Below are positions 26,301-38,600 of a DNA stretch of 64,000 nucleotides, piece by piece (position 1 is the stretch's first letter; every line of letters starts with the position of its first letter). Source of the stretch: Climacteris rufus (taxonomy: Eukaryota > Chordata > Aves > Passeriformes > Climacteridae); contig VZRZ01003178.1 in assembly GCA_013398175.1 (NCBI GenBank), forward strand, positions 953,868-1,017,867, written 5' to 3'. The notes under the pieces are model-generated. The model did not search any database. It was not told the DNA's origin and saw only the letters and a program-made list of their open reading frames with translations. A program made the position numbers and the translations under genes.

Positions 26301-29300
26301 TGATCATTTTAGTGCTGCAGTTGTTTGCCTCTGCAACATTTCAAGGACACCCATCAGAAAAGCTTGATAGGGAGAAAAAAAGGGAATTCTGTGGTGGCAG
26401 TTTCATCTAGAAGAGAGAGACAATGCAGCATTTCTTTAATAGGAGAGAAAAAAATGCAGATTTTATAATAAACAGTTCCTGTATTTAATCTGTTACTATT
26501 ACATTACCTTTTATAAAGCACTCCCACTTAGTGTTATATCAATATGTGCCTCATACCTCTATAGGAGCCTGAGATGGAGTTTACTGTGTACTCACTATAT
26601 TTTTGTATCAGTTCTCTCTTCCTTTGAAAAAATACAGATAATAATGAGCAGCCTTACAGTTGGAAAGCTGTTGTGCTTTCTCATTGAAATGACAACAGAG
26701 GAAAAGCATTCAAGAAGGGTAAAACAAATGGCCTTTTTTATTTAAAGGGTAGTGAATACATTCGCCTTTATCAGTGGTAACAAGTACTGCTTAGAGAGGT
26801 TTCCAAGCTGAATGGAATGTTTCCAAAGGACATGAATATGACTAAGTTGTAACCAAGTGTTCCCTGAAAACTTTCAGCCCACAGGGTTTGTATTATCCTT
26901 TCTGTTTTGTCCTGCAATACCTCTCCTTTTCCTAAAATCGATGGACTGTTATGTTCTCGTATAACACTGCCCCTTCAAAGCCTGAAATCATCTGACCAAA
27001 CAACTAGTTGTGGCAGAACCATTTAATTTCCGAGAACCTGTACACAGTGTCATAATTCAGCCCTGGTTTACTTGTGTTTTGGCTGAGGCAAGGGCTTTTC
27101 TCAAAGCCCTAAGTGATATGAACTTTGCTTCCCCCAGTCCTGCTCTTTTCAGGTATATGTTCTGATGCTGTCACCTCTGCATTAGCTAGTGAATGCTGAA
27201 ATAGAGCAGAAATAATGTGATGCTTTACTGTGACAACTTTACATATAAATAACTCACAGTTGGAGAGGTCATTACCTGACGTTATACATTCAGTTGTATT
27301 GTAAGTATATGCTCTTGGACACCTTTCCACAACAATTCTGATGGAAAAGAGTGCGGGAACGGTACTTTTGTTTTGTTTTATTTTTCCTTTAGGTACAGAA
27401 TTGACTCAACAGGACTACTACAAGGAGTAGGTTTTCAGATTATCAGGGCTACACGTTTTTGGTTTTGATTCCATATATGGGGAGAGAATTTCAAATTTTG
27501 GGGCCAAGGACTGCAAAAGGTTTGGTTTGTGTTGCGAAAAGTGAGGTCTTTGCTATTGATCTTGGTGCAGTGTCCTTGTTGGCAAACAGAGTATAAAACC
27601 CCTTCTGTCTTAAAGAGGGTACTGAATTGGGTTAGGTCTGCTTAGTACCATTGGATGATAATTCACAATCAATTGTCTTGTTGCACAGTATAGGCATTGG
27701 CTTGCTACTGCTAAACTGGTTAATCATGGATGAGTAAGAGTTGGGCAAGTGAGTTTCCAGAGGACGCTGACATTCTATTTTATACAGCTACAGGCTGCTC
27801 CTCCTGATGCTGCAGAAGGAACAAAGACTCCTTGCAGAGCAGCAGAGGAATCACCTTTATCTGTAAAATTGTGGGACTTTTCCTATTCAGACCTTGTCTA
27901 TACTCCATCACAGTACACTCATTTTTCTGTATCCCATTTGCCTGGGCAGCTACTTCAGTGTGCAGTAGCTGTCTCCATCCTGCTGTCATGCCAGTCAAAA
28001 TAACCAATCTTCTCCTCAAACCTAATTCTGCCTTTCAAGGGTCAGGAGCTGCTGCTGAAATATCCTTTCATAATCTTTGATATCCTCTTATTGCATCTCA
28101 CTGTACTAACAGTATAGCCTGGGGTTTTTGCATACTGAGCTTGCTGAGATACCAAAAGCAGAGATTATGGGGTACCATGTGGCAGTGACAGCAGCAGTGA
28201 CTGCAAATAGCTTTTGACTCCATATCAGGCCCTGCACAGAGGCAGATGGTTAGGAGTTGTTCAGGCAATACTCAGTCTTCTTAAGAGAAAAAGATGGTCA
28301 TCCTGATTCCTGTTTGTGTACCATAGTTTGGGAACATTTCACATAGCCATGAGCACACAAACATCTCATCACAGATCCTAAAGACTTGGATTGGCAGCAG
28401 CTGCAGTTTGGAAAAGGAATATTACAATCTGTCTCCAAAAATATTTCTTTGGTAAGTCAGTGATAATGGTCTACTACATTTCACAGAAGTTTTCCTTGCT
28501 GCCACAATAGTGTATTATTGAAAATATCACAGAACATCTTTATTTTATGTCTCTGCATTCCCACCTCTCAGCTCCAGTTTGCTACAAGCATAGACTGCTA
28601 ATTCATTACCATTATTGCTAGATCTGTGCAGGCCCAGAGTCATCAGTGATGAGGGTGTAAAACAAAGCAACCAGGCAATTTTCAAATTCTGTATTGGGGG
28701 AGGAATAAAAAAATTGAAGCATGTGGTTTTTTCCTTCCCCTGCTACAGTATTTTACATAAATTTTAATTATTCCCTTTACTTTTTCCACATCAATTTCAG
28801 TAATGTAGAGGGGAAGAGGACCGGTCCCAGTATGCTATGCTGGAAAGGGATGGGGTTATTAACAAAACAGATTAACTGAAGCTTCTGGTCATTGGAGCAA
28901 CTGCTATTGTAACCAGACTGAAAACCCTGAAGTAACATCTTTTTAAGTGATCAAAAAACATCTTGAAGTACTAAAAAATCTTCTGTGTCTGAGAGCTCTT
29001 TATATTTGATGAAAGATTGAATCAAGTTGGACAGTGATGGTGTCTTATTTCTTTTGCTTGCTTTAAGAGTAAATTTTAATCTCGTTTATCCAGACCATTT
29101 ATATTTTGCTTAGGAGTGTGCTTGGCTGACCCCTCACTGTCCTTTGTACTGAAGCAATGCTGATTAAATCAACTGTGATTTTATTGCAACCAGAATATTT
29201 AGACAAAATGGCCCTTGACATTAATGTTCCTTATCGTATGGAGCCTACTTACTAATTTTGATTGAATCTGTAAACACTTGGTTTTTAAATTTTTTCTCTA

Positions 29301-32300
29301 TTCTTCTCCTGGTATGGGGCTATTGAGGAGAGGAAGGAAATTATTTTCTGTGCTTGTACAAGGCAAGTATTTTTGCAGATGCAGAGAAAACTGTGCAGTT
29401 GCTGTTTTTAACTTGAGCTCTTGGAAATGAGAAGCATTATCCACCTACTTTTGCAGAGTCACAAAACACATGGATGCTTTTCCTCAATAGTGAATTAAAT
29501 ATTGGTAATATCTGTCTCAAGAGCAGATTTTCATCTGCAGATAAGACCAGAAGGAGCAGTTAATGCCAAGTGCACCTTTAAATCTTATTATACAAGACTG
29601 AGGAGGGTAGATAAATAGAGACTGAGAGCAAAGAGGTACTCAGCTGTTTCTGAAATCTTGTTGGTAGTGGTTTATGTCAATTTTACATGTTTCTTTTTCT
29701 AAATGTTTGAGGTTTTCTGATAAGTTATTTGTTTTATTATAAAATCTTTATGACTAACAAAAATTATCTAGTATTAACAATATAAATTGAGAAGAACTGA
29801 CTTTTGTATAGATGATGTTTTGTATAGTTTCACAGAGATATGGAACAGGCTGCTAGATTTTTTTGTTTTGTATTTTGTGGACAGACAGTTCAGTAAGATG
29901 CTTCCATGTATAACATTGCATGGGCTGTTTCCTCCCCACTGCATGTCTTTGAGTAACAGAGCCTTCTAACATCATGAGACAGACTTCAGTGGGCTTCAGA
30001 CCAGGCCACAGAGAATGACCAGACCTACTGGAAAAGAAGTGAGCAGCACAATGGTAAAGACATGTCAAAACAAAATTAAAATTTAAAACCCTAGGCATAT
30101 AGGACTGAATCTTCAGGCTGAAATAGTGTTTGGATAGCTTCTGTCTAGCAGCAGGTCCAGTACAAAGCAGAAGATCCAAATCACGGTTCCTAGTTGATGT
30201 CTTGTTGCATTTTCTGTCTTCTTTCTGTGTGTTCCTACTGTGATGTAGGGGAAATGTTTTTTGAACAAAGTCTAAAGATGTGGCTGCCTTTTTTCATATT
30301 TCAAGATACATCTCTTGTCTAGTTTAAGTTGATGTAATTTACTCAATGCAGCACAGTGGTATCTGTTACTGTCAGGCTGAGAATATGTAATTCTGTCCGC
30401 AAGAGAGATACTTTTCTCTCTACAGCAAGGCACTAGAGATAAGATGCAGGACAGTGTTGACACTTCCAGCTCCCAGCAGAAAATGAAGACTTGACAAAAT
30501 AAGTCTTGTTAGGAGTCAGGGAATATCTTTGTGGGGTGTTCCTTGGATGTGATGCACAAAAGGGGGAGATGATGTTAAATGCTGCTGTTTGAGAAGACAC
30601 TTCAGGGAAAAGGATAACAGAGGTCTGCTTTCCACTTAGCTCTAGGAGCAGGGATAAGGTGTTCACAGTGTGTGTGCTGTTGTGTTAATAGCACGGAGAT
30701 TATTCCTTTGAATGATGTTTAATGTGGCAAGCAGCAGCACATGCTGTCATTGCAGCCCACAGGCAAGTGTTTGCATGCAAGAGTACTATTTTTGAAGCAG
30801 AGTTGCCTAGAAAGCCCAAAGTTGTCCTTGTAGGTTTACTGGGACACACAGTTGATGTACACTGCATGAATATTTAAAATTACTTTTATGAAATCCTTTA
30901 CAAGCTTCACTGAATCTTCAGATGAGGAGAAAAGTGGTTTTTGGATTATATATGCTAACCTACTTGGAGTATTACATATGGATCTAACATGAAGGAAATA
31001 TAATACCTAAAGTAAACAGATTCTCTCACCTGGTCAGACTGTAGGGTTTCAGTATCACTGAGCCTAACCCTATACTTGGCAGTCCTCCTTTTCCTCCCCT
31101 GACAATTCAGGATAAAGATACTGCTGGAATTTAAGCATTCTCACTTGCTTCTCTTACCACTTCGGTTGGGACCCTTGTCCCTGCGTAAATGCTTTTTTGA
31201 ATCAAAGGTGCCAAGTAGCTCATAAAAGCAATCACATTGTAGAAATGGCATGATTTTCACAGAAAATGCATCTCTCCATTTTTTATTGCCTCATTTAATG
31301 CTTCTTGCATGGTGAGACACACAGCAAAAGCAGTTTGTTCCTCTCCTAGGCCTTGTGAGAAGAGAAAGGCTTCAGTGTGAGGTTGAATTTTGAATGCTAT
31401 GAAGTTGCACCAGCTGCTGGCTGTGACCATCACAGTGAGCGACCTCCATGTGCTGGACAGAGCCAGTCAGCAGAATCCATCAACAACTCCACTGCAGGAT
31501 ACCTACCAGAAGGGCTTAGCACTGGGCTTCTAAGTTTTCATGCTGGTTGCCAGCAGCACAACCTACTCCTGCCATAAATTGCAGAGTTATTAAACTAAAG
31601 GGAAAGGTCATGGTGGCAAGGCCCAAGCAGTGCTCCCTGGGGAATAGAGTTCTCACAGGCTATTACCACATCATTAAAAATTAAGATGTCAGATGACAGT
31701 ATATTCAGATCCTGTGGATGACATTTATTTGGATTTTCACTGTTACTTCTATTTGCAAAAAACTCAGCCCTGAATGCTGTCTGCTGCTTAGCAGGCTTTT
31801 GACCGTTGTTTGGATGAAGCAGTCAAGACTTAATATTAATTTCTCAGGGTAACAGTCTGGCAATCATGCTTTGTGACAGGCTGTGTGTTTGACCTGTTTA
31901 GTCTCAAGTATTTCACTCACGTTGCTGTAAATGGGGTGGTTGAGTCAGGGGAAACCCTTGAGCATGGGAGAGAAATCTCGCCTTCCCTGGACACCAGCTG
32001 AGAAGGAGCAAGGGAAGGGACTTCCAGAGACATTGACTGTGGGAGAGAGGAGAGGCATTGCATGGAGCTGAGAGCAGCGGCTCAGGACAGGGAAAACTTC
32101 CTAAAGACCAAGCTCCTGAAGGACTTCTGTCAGAGTGGGCCCCATTCACTGCAGAAAGTGACTGATGGCAGGAATAAAGCTTGAGGACAAGGACCTGTTT
32201 GCAAGGAGACCATGGGTGAAGGGAGTATTTGTTTGAAACAATTTTCATTTCTCTTCCCTCTGCAGTAGTCTTTTTTTCCTTTAGTCTAAATGTTAACTAT

Positions 32301-35300
32301 TTTATTTTCTGTTTTAACAAAGCCTGACTTTCTTATTTTAAAAGCCCTTTGGTCTGTTTTGCAAAACTGCCTATAAAAAGAAGGGTTTGGACCTTTTCAC
32401 ACATTAAATATCACATTAAATAAAGTTAATCCTTATCTCTATCCCTGCCTTCTGCCACATGGCAGTACTAAAGGGTAAGGTGGAAAGGGATAAAGCTCCT
32501 TATACTGCAGAATGTGAAACAGCTTTGACCTTATGCTCAATAATTCCCCCAGCAACTCAAGCACAAAAATCAGCAAAATTAATATGAGCGTGCAGGGTTA
32601 AGTATCAAGCAAATCCTGTGAGGACAGGGAAATTCCAAATGGTGTTCAGTGCTCAAGGACCACTTCAGCCCAGCAGCTCCTGTGCTACTGAAAGTGGTGC
32701 TGCTCAGCCATTGCCTGCAGTGGGCATCACAGGAGGGCTGGGAAGGGTGCCCTGATCTAAATCCCATCCCATTTGCTTCATGGCAACTCAGAACCCTACA
32801 CACAGCACAAGATTGCATATGGAGAGAGAGATATATGTATATAACTGCAAATACATTACACATTAAATCCATTCAATTAGTTTCTGTATTTGCTGGGAAA
32901 TGTTAAGAGTTCAACAAAAGACAAGATCACTATTAGCAAAGCTTTGTATTTTCCTTTTTCTATTTATTACCTTTATCACCTCTAAAAGCCTCATGCTCTA
33001 AGTTTTTGTGTTCTCTTAGATCTCAGGAAGGTATAAATGTTTGCAAGGGATCCCTGGAGACAGGGCAAAGCACCAGCATTGTAAAGTTGTGCTCTTTTAA
33101 TATGGGAAGGCAGAAAGCCAAGTTAGATTGACAGTCTAAGTACCAACAAAATAATAAACTAAATGCAGATTCTGTGTCCAAGCCTCTTCTGCTTTCAGTT
33201 CCCACTGGGACACTATTCCAGTGCCCTTGTTCCATTTGACTTTCTTGCAGAGAAATTGGACAGTATCCAGTTTTTAAAATTACCTCAGTTTTAATTTATT
33301 CTGCTTTTGATGTTCATTGCACCTTATATCTAATGGTCCCCAGATCTTTTCCTTAGTCTGTCAGTCTGTAATTTACCTGCCCAGTGTCTCAAAGGCAGAT
33401 ACCACTTACTTTAAAAGTTACATATAATTTTGATATCCATATGTTTATATAATATATGAGGTTTGTGGAGTGAGTGAGGAAGGGAGATGATTTATGCTAC
33501 ATGAACATTTCCAGCCATTCAAAGGACAAGTGAATTTCAGTTTTAAAGAGGCATCTTAGCAGAAAGCTGCACAGCTCCAGCATATTTAATGTAACTTACA
33601 CTCAGCAAAAAAATGAATAAACTATTCTCCCTTAGGACTTAGAACCAGCCTCACAGAACTAAGCACAATCCAGCTAAATGTATTCCTTTCCCATGATAGG
33701 TTTAAAAAAACCCAAAAGACAGAGATGGGGGGATATCGGAAAAAGGCATATGAATTATGAAACACTGAATTTTATATGTAAGAGTTTAAGAGTACTAGAT
33801 TATAGTTTTCACTGAGGCACCTTTATGTAAACCGGGAAATGCAAAGGGAAATCAGAGAAACAAAGCTGTAGCACTTGCTAGGGCCCCTTTTCAGAACAGG
33901 TTAAATTTAGACAAAACTCAGATCCTAAGCCTTGTTTCCCCCATGATTGCAGGGCTGTAGGAATGGGAGCTATATATATAGAAATAGAAGAGAATGATGG
34001 TGAGAATTAAATTGTGAAGAGTGGCCGCATAAGGGCACAGAATCGCTCTGGAAAGTAAATCTGAGCAAGATGTCCCATGACTGCAGAGCAGCTGGTGGAA
34101 GTGAGCTGCAGTCCAAGGTGAGCACTGATTCCGGAGCCCTGCGGACACTCACCCGCTGGCTGCTGCATCGCCTCTCAGGGCTCCCCGTGGCTGGCCAGGG
34201 CAGAACATGGATATTGATTTCCTCCTGCATCTAAGCCTGGTATGATCTCTGTGTGCTCTTGCTGCTCTCCTGGCTTTATGGGTTTCAGACATGGTGGAAA
34301 AGGAAATTGGCCAATTTTCTGCAAAGCGAATTAGTGCATCCTTTGTCACGTATCTACCAGTTTCAAATGTATCATCTCCTCTTGTTTCCACTTGCACAGG
34401 TGTGCTCAGACATTGTACCTTTCTTAAAGCCTGGTAGAGGCAAAAAAAAGAACTGTAAAGATCTGGAACCTTTCTGACCTTAAGAATTGTGATCTGAATA
34501 GAGAAGCAATGTGTGTAACTTAGCATTAGTAATAGAAACATAACTGCTCCTGAGAATCAGACAAGTATCTCTATTTCAGTCTATGTTTGAAGGAACTGGT
34601 AACTTTTCTTACTGTCCAAAATTGATAGTTTTTTTAGGGGAAAGAAGGGATGCAAAGACACTGTTTGCATCATACCAGCACTGCCAGTAAGTTATCCTAA
34701 ACAACGTGAAATGTTTTTTTGCAGCCTTCTAACAAGCTGTTCCTTCTTCTTGCTCCTTTTCTTTTATCCTTCATAGGTGATGAAATAGATTGACTCCAGC
34801 TCTCCCCTCCTGGCATGCCATATGTGCTGTGTGATACCCTTCTTTGCTAGATTTTTCCAGCCTTTGAGGAGGTGGGAATTTATTGCTGGAATCATTCCAG
34901 TGTCCAGATCACTTTCATTGTCTTTATTAGTATGGACTGTAGCCCATCATCATTGTGGAGAGCAGTTGGTAGGGAGCATATGAGATAATTGCCTAAAATG
35001 AACTCTACCTCCACAGGGCACAAAATCACTCCGTGGCATTGAAGTATTCTTATTCTGGCTTAAGTCACCTTTCTCCCTCTAGGCAGTATCTGGTTCTTAC
35101 ATATGTAATGGAGACCATATGCTCAGCCTAGACCCAGTCCCAAGCTTAGACCATCTGCCTGTAAAGTAATATAATTTTTCTTTCCTGTGGACCTTTCTAG
35201 GTGGCATCTCCATCCTTCAGGTGCAGGATGGCTGGCAGCAAAAGAAATCAGCTTTTCTTCGTGCTCACTATTGAGCAAAGCTCAATGAGTCCAAAGGATC

Positions 35301-35399
35301 AAACTCTTCCCATCTGCTCATTCCCGTGCCTGAAACAGCTCTGTGCAGTAGGGCCAGCCTCTGAAATTTGTTATGGCTCGTGCAAGTGCATATGACTTT
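23356..35399 (+). other. Intron-like DNA, mostly unannotated
   Basis: Twelve kilobases without recognisable genes or interspersed repeats. Minor structure: GATA-motif cluster at 24960-25060; T tract at 25731-25744; AT-rich stretch at 33420-33460; TATATATATA at 33971-33980 followed by a CpG cluster at 34026-34187 (listed separately). Open frames of 60-130 codons show no family resemblance and are treated as chance. Confidence 0.5.
34026..34187. promoter_or_regulatory. Small CpG cluster with donor-like splice sites on both strands (possible minor promoter/exon)
   Basis: Seven CpGs fall within 162 bp, unusual against the CpG-poor surroundings. On the plus strand CCAAG|GTGAGC has its GT at 34118; on the minus strand CAGCGG|GTGAGTG lies around 34147-34158. 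A TATATATATA run at 33971-33980 precedes it. It is far below CpG-island size. It could be an untranslated first exon, a small enhancer, or chance. Confidence 0.2.
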
Positions 35400-35661
35400 C
35401 ACAGAATCATTTAGGTTGGAAAAGACTTTTTAGATCATGGAGTCCAGCCGTTAACCCAGCACTGCCAAGTCCACCACTAAACCATGTCCCTAAGCACCAG
35501 GTCATACGAATACCTCCAGGGATGGCAACTCAACCACTTCCCTGGGCAGCCTGTTCCAGTGCTTGACTCTCTCAGTGAAGAATTTTTTTTTAATGTCCAA
35601 TCTAAACTTCCCCTGGTGCCACTTGAGGCTATTTCCTTCTGTCCTGTCTTGTCACTCATGG
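35400..35661 (-). mobile_element. CR1 LINE 3' end fragment
   Basis: The plus strand begins with CACAGAATCATTTAGGTTGG, the reverse complement of the CR1 3' terminus, followed by TTTTTAGATCATGGAGTCCA, a block with CCTCCAGGGATGGCAACTCA, then CCTGGGCAGCCTGTTCCAGTG, and ends in the TTCTGTCCTGTCTTGTCACT region. The order matches the CR1 3'-terminal coding/UTR region. No frame is intact. The A/T tract at about 35582-35591 replaces the usual TTCTTCCT-type stretch. Confidence 0.92.
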
Positions 35662-38600
35662 TAACTTACATCACTTCACTGTTTTTGAAATTTCTTGTCA
35701 AGTGGAGTTTTCACTTCAGGTTCCTTCTTGAAACCAGTATGGTTTAAGCAAAGATAAGAAACAAAAACTCTTAGGAGTAGCACATTGCTGCAGGACTGCT
35801 CTGCCTTGGGGCAGCAGTGTCCCATCACAGTTCACTAGAGCAGCTTGGAGGTCCTGTCTCGACCCTCGAAGGGGAGGAGAGCTTGCCTCTTTGTTAGGCT
35901 CTTGTCGGGCCTCTCCCATTGGAAGTTTTTGGGTTGCTGAGGAGGGAAGAAGGCAGTAAGCTCATGCATTCTGGACATAAAACTGAATTGTGACTGTGGC
36001 CTGAATTAGAAGTATAAGGACAAGGGCAAAACCTCATAAACCAGTGAACTCTTTTACAACCTACTGTAAGTGTTTGTTTTGCCCTTCTAAAGCCTCACAT
36101 ATCTTTGCCACTTGAGTGATCAGGAAGCTTTATTAGAAAATGTTTCCCTGTGTTTGCGTCCTGCTTGGTTTGCTTGGTTCCTATTAGTTAGTAATTGTTT
36201 CATTAGTGTAGAAATAGATGTAATGTTACTTTTTCATGTTGGTCCCCCACCCCCACCCTCCTCTCCCGTTGGTGTGTGAACATTTCTTACAGTTATTTGC
36301 TGCAGGGAAAATGTGAAACAGCCTGTATAACAGGAGGCAGAAACAGAGAAATTGCCTTAGCTTGGGAAGAGCCTTGCTTCTTGCCCTCAGCTGGCATCAA
36401 CAAACCCATCAATATTAAAGTCAAGTGTGAGCCTAAATGTGAGGGTTGACATGAAGATCGTGTGCTGTTTGGCTGGGGAGGAACAGGCAAGTAGAAAATA
36501 GCAGTTACCAAGTGTCCAAAAGCACTCTGAGATTTTACAAAAGGCTAAAAATAGTTCAAAGGTCATGAGGATCCTTATGTGTAGGGTACTGTCATGCAGT
36601 AACTCTGCATGATTACATTGTTCCATTGAAGCCTTTGGAAAAACACAGAGCATGCTGCTGGGAGTGCATAGCTTCGTCCTTTTCCCCATGTATCCTGACA
36701 GCAAAACCTCTGAGGCTTAGGGCTTTTATGAAGGATTTTTGGGTTTTGACAGAATTAAGTGTCAGGCAGTATACCCACAGCTTTCCTGTGGGGGAGCTTG
36801 GCCTAGTATCCCTGTGACCTGCTGTGGCTCTGTTGCCTACTGGACCTTGTGGTCATGGGGACACTGCTGATGCTTTTGTTTTTATGGTAAATTAAAGAAG
36901 CCAACAGACACTTGGAAATTCAGGTGTAGTCTTGGTATTTGAAGCAGAGGTTGTACGGACACTTCCCCCCTCCCCCAGGTAACTTAAACACAGAGAAAAG
37001 AGCTGCAGTTGAGAGCTCTGCACATGAAGGAACTGGTGAGTGATACATGAAGCACAGCAGTCTGGTGTTGGCAGTGCCTGCTTGGTGAGAGAAAGGCAGT
37101 GATAGTAACAGTGTAGGCCATACGTTCGGTGTAGTTTTCGTACTGGAGCAGTAATGGGAGCTGTTGGGCTGAGCATGAACAAAAGGGCTCCTCCTTTGAG
37201 CCCCTGGGGGCTGGGAAAGATTGTTTGGCAGTGGGGAGCAGAAGATTTGTTTTGAGCAAAGCATGAAGAAAGGCAAGAGAAGGCAGAGAGGACACATCAG
37301 CTCTGCAAGCCCCTTGGCAGGGCTGTGCTGAAGAGCAGTGGAGTTACTGCTGGGTTGGCAGACTCAGTGTGTGCACAGTAAACTCTGTAAGGAACTGTAA
37401 GACCAACAGCTAAAGCATTGTGTCAGGCAATTCCTGCTGCTCAGGCTTGCTGTCCTGTGAAGCAAAGGTGGAAGGAGATGGAGGAAGCAGGGGTTAAAAA
37501 AATCTTGTTAAAGGTAAAGGTTGACTGCAGAGGAATAAAGTGTTAATACCCTGCAGTGCTTTAACGTGAGGTCTGTAGGTCTGTGTGACAGCAGACTTGG
37601 GGAGTTAGTGAATGTCAGAAGCTGTGAGGTAATGCTCTGTAGGTAACTGGTTCAAGTGATATTCCAGGAAATTAAATGTCCTAGAAGTTCTCCAAACCTT
37701 TGTGATTCAGCAGCAAAAAAAATAAAAAATTCCTACACTTTCTGGCAAGCTGCCACTGCATACTTGTAAGGTAGTTATGTCTTTGGAGTGGCAGTAGTAG
37801 GAACTTGAGTTTCCTTGTAATTGTTTGTGGTTCTCTTTCAACCAGATCTGCATCTTCCATTGCTCTCTCTCTTTTTTTTTCCCCTTTTTTTTTCCCATAT
37901 ATGATTTTGAACCTTTATTAGGAAGAGCCAGTCCCTACAGGTGCTAAAAGTGGGCTGTATTGCTATGAGGCATCTGGACACCAATAATGATGACTTTTCT
38001 TTTTTATATTGTTGGTTATTGTCCCCTTTCAAAAGAGCTTTGCAAACAGCAAGCTTTTCTCCTTTATAGCGGGAGAGTATTTTCATGCTCAGTTTGCATA
38101 TGGAGAGACTGACATGCAGAGAAGTACAGTCCAGCATTTTCAAAAGTGTTTTGTATTAGGAGGCATACATTTCCCAAGATTTTCAGAGATGCTGGTCATG
38201 TGGATCATCTGTGGACATCAGCTAAAGTGCTTGGCATTTATGCAACTGGAAAGCATTGATACTGCACAAAACCTGAGGCTACTCTGGAAAACACTGGACT
38301 AGGAGACTTCCTTGGGCTAAAGGGCTCAAAAAGAATCCTGGATATGACTGTGATTAGTACTTCCCTGCTGCTCTACCATAAATTGTTCTTTTTACTTCTT
38401 CAGATTATGGCTGGTTTTGCCTTGGCCCGTCTTCCCAGTCTCTGTCAGAATCCTTTATGTGATGAAGTGGTGTGTTTGAGTCTTGCATTTTGGAGTTGCA
38501 GTGCTGACTAACCTTAACCATGAGCAGCACAAACAGATGTTGTTTTACTTCAGCCTCTCACTGGACACTTGGGTGTGGAAGAGAGGAGAAACCCCAGCAC

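Noticed and set aside
31990..32470. Possible LTR-like stretch with AATAAA and purine-rich text
   Set aside because: No matching second copy, no target duplication and no family match recognised.
34149..34541. 130-codon minus-strand frame over the CpG cluster
   Set aside because: No family resemblance. Only its promoter/splice context is kept as a low-confidence finding.
35372..35398. ATG GCT CGT GCA, resembling the Met-Ala-Arg start of TSPAN4/9
   Set aside because: The next codons give Ser-Ala-Tyr-Asp-Phe with no tetraspanin TM1 or suitable donor, and a CR1 begins at 35400.
36892..37297. Three overlapping minus-strand frames, all open together
   Set aside because: Explained by a purine-rich plus strand, which depletes stop codons on the other strand; the translations are Ser/Leu/Pro-rich and unrelated to known proteins.
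37980..38120. AATGATGA box with a later CTGA, considered as a C/D-box snoRNA
   Set aside because: Box spacing is too large and no terminal stem was seen.
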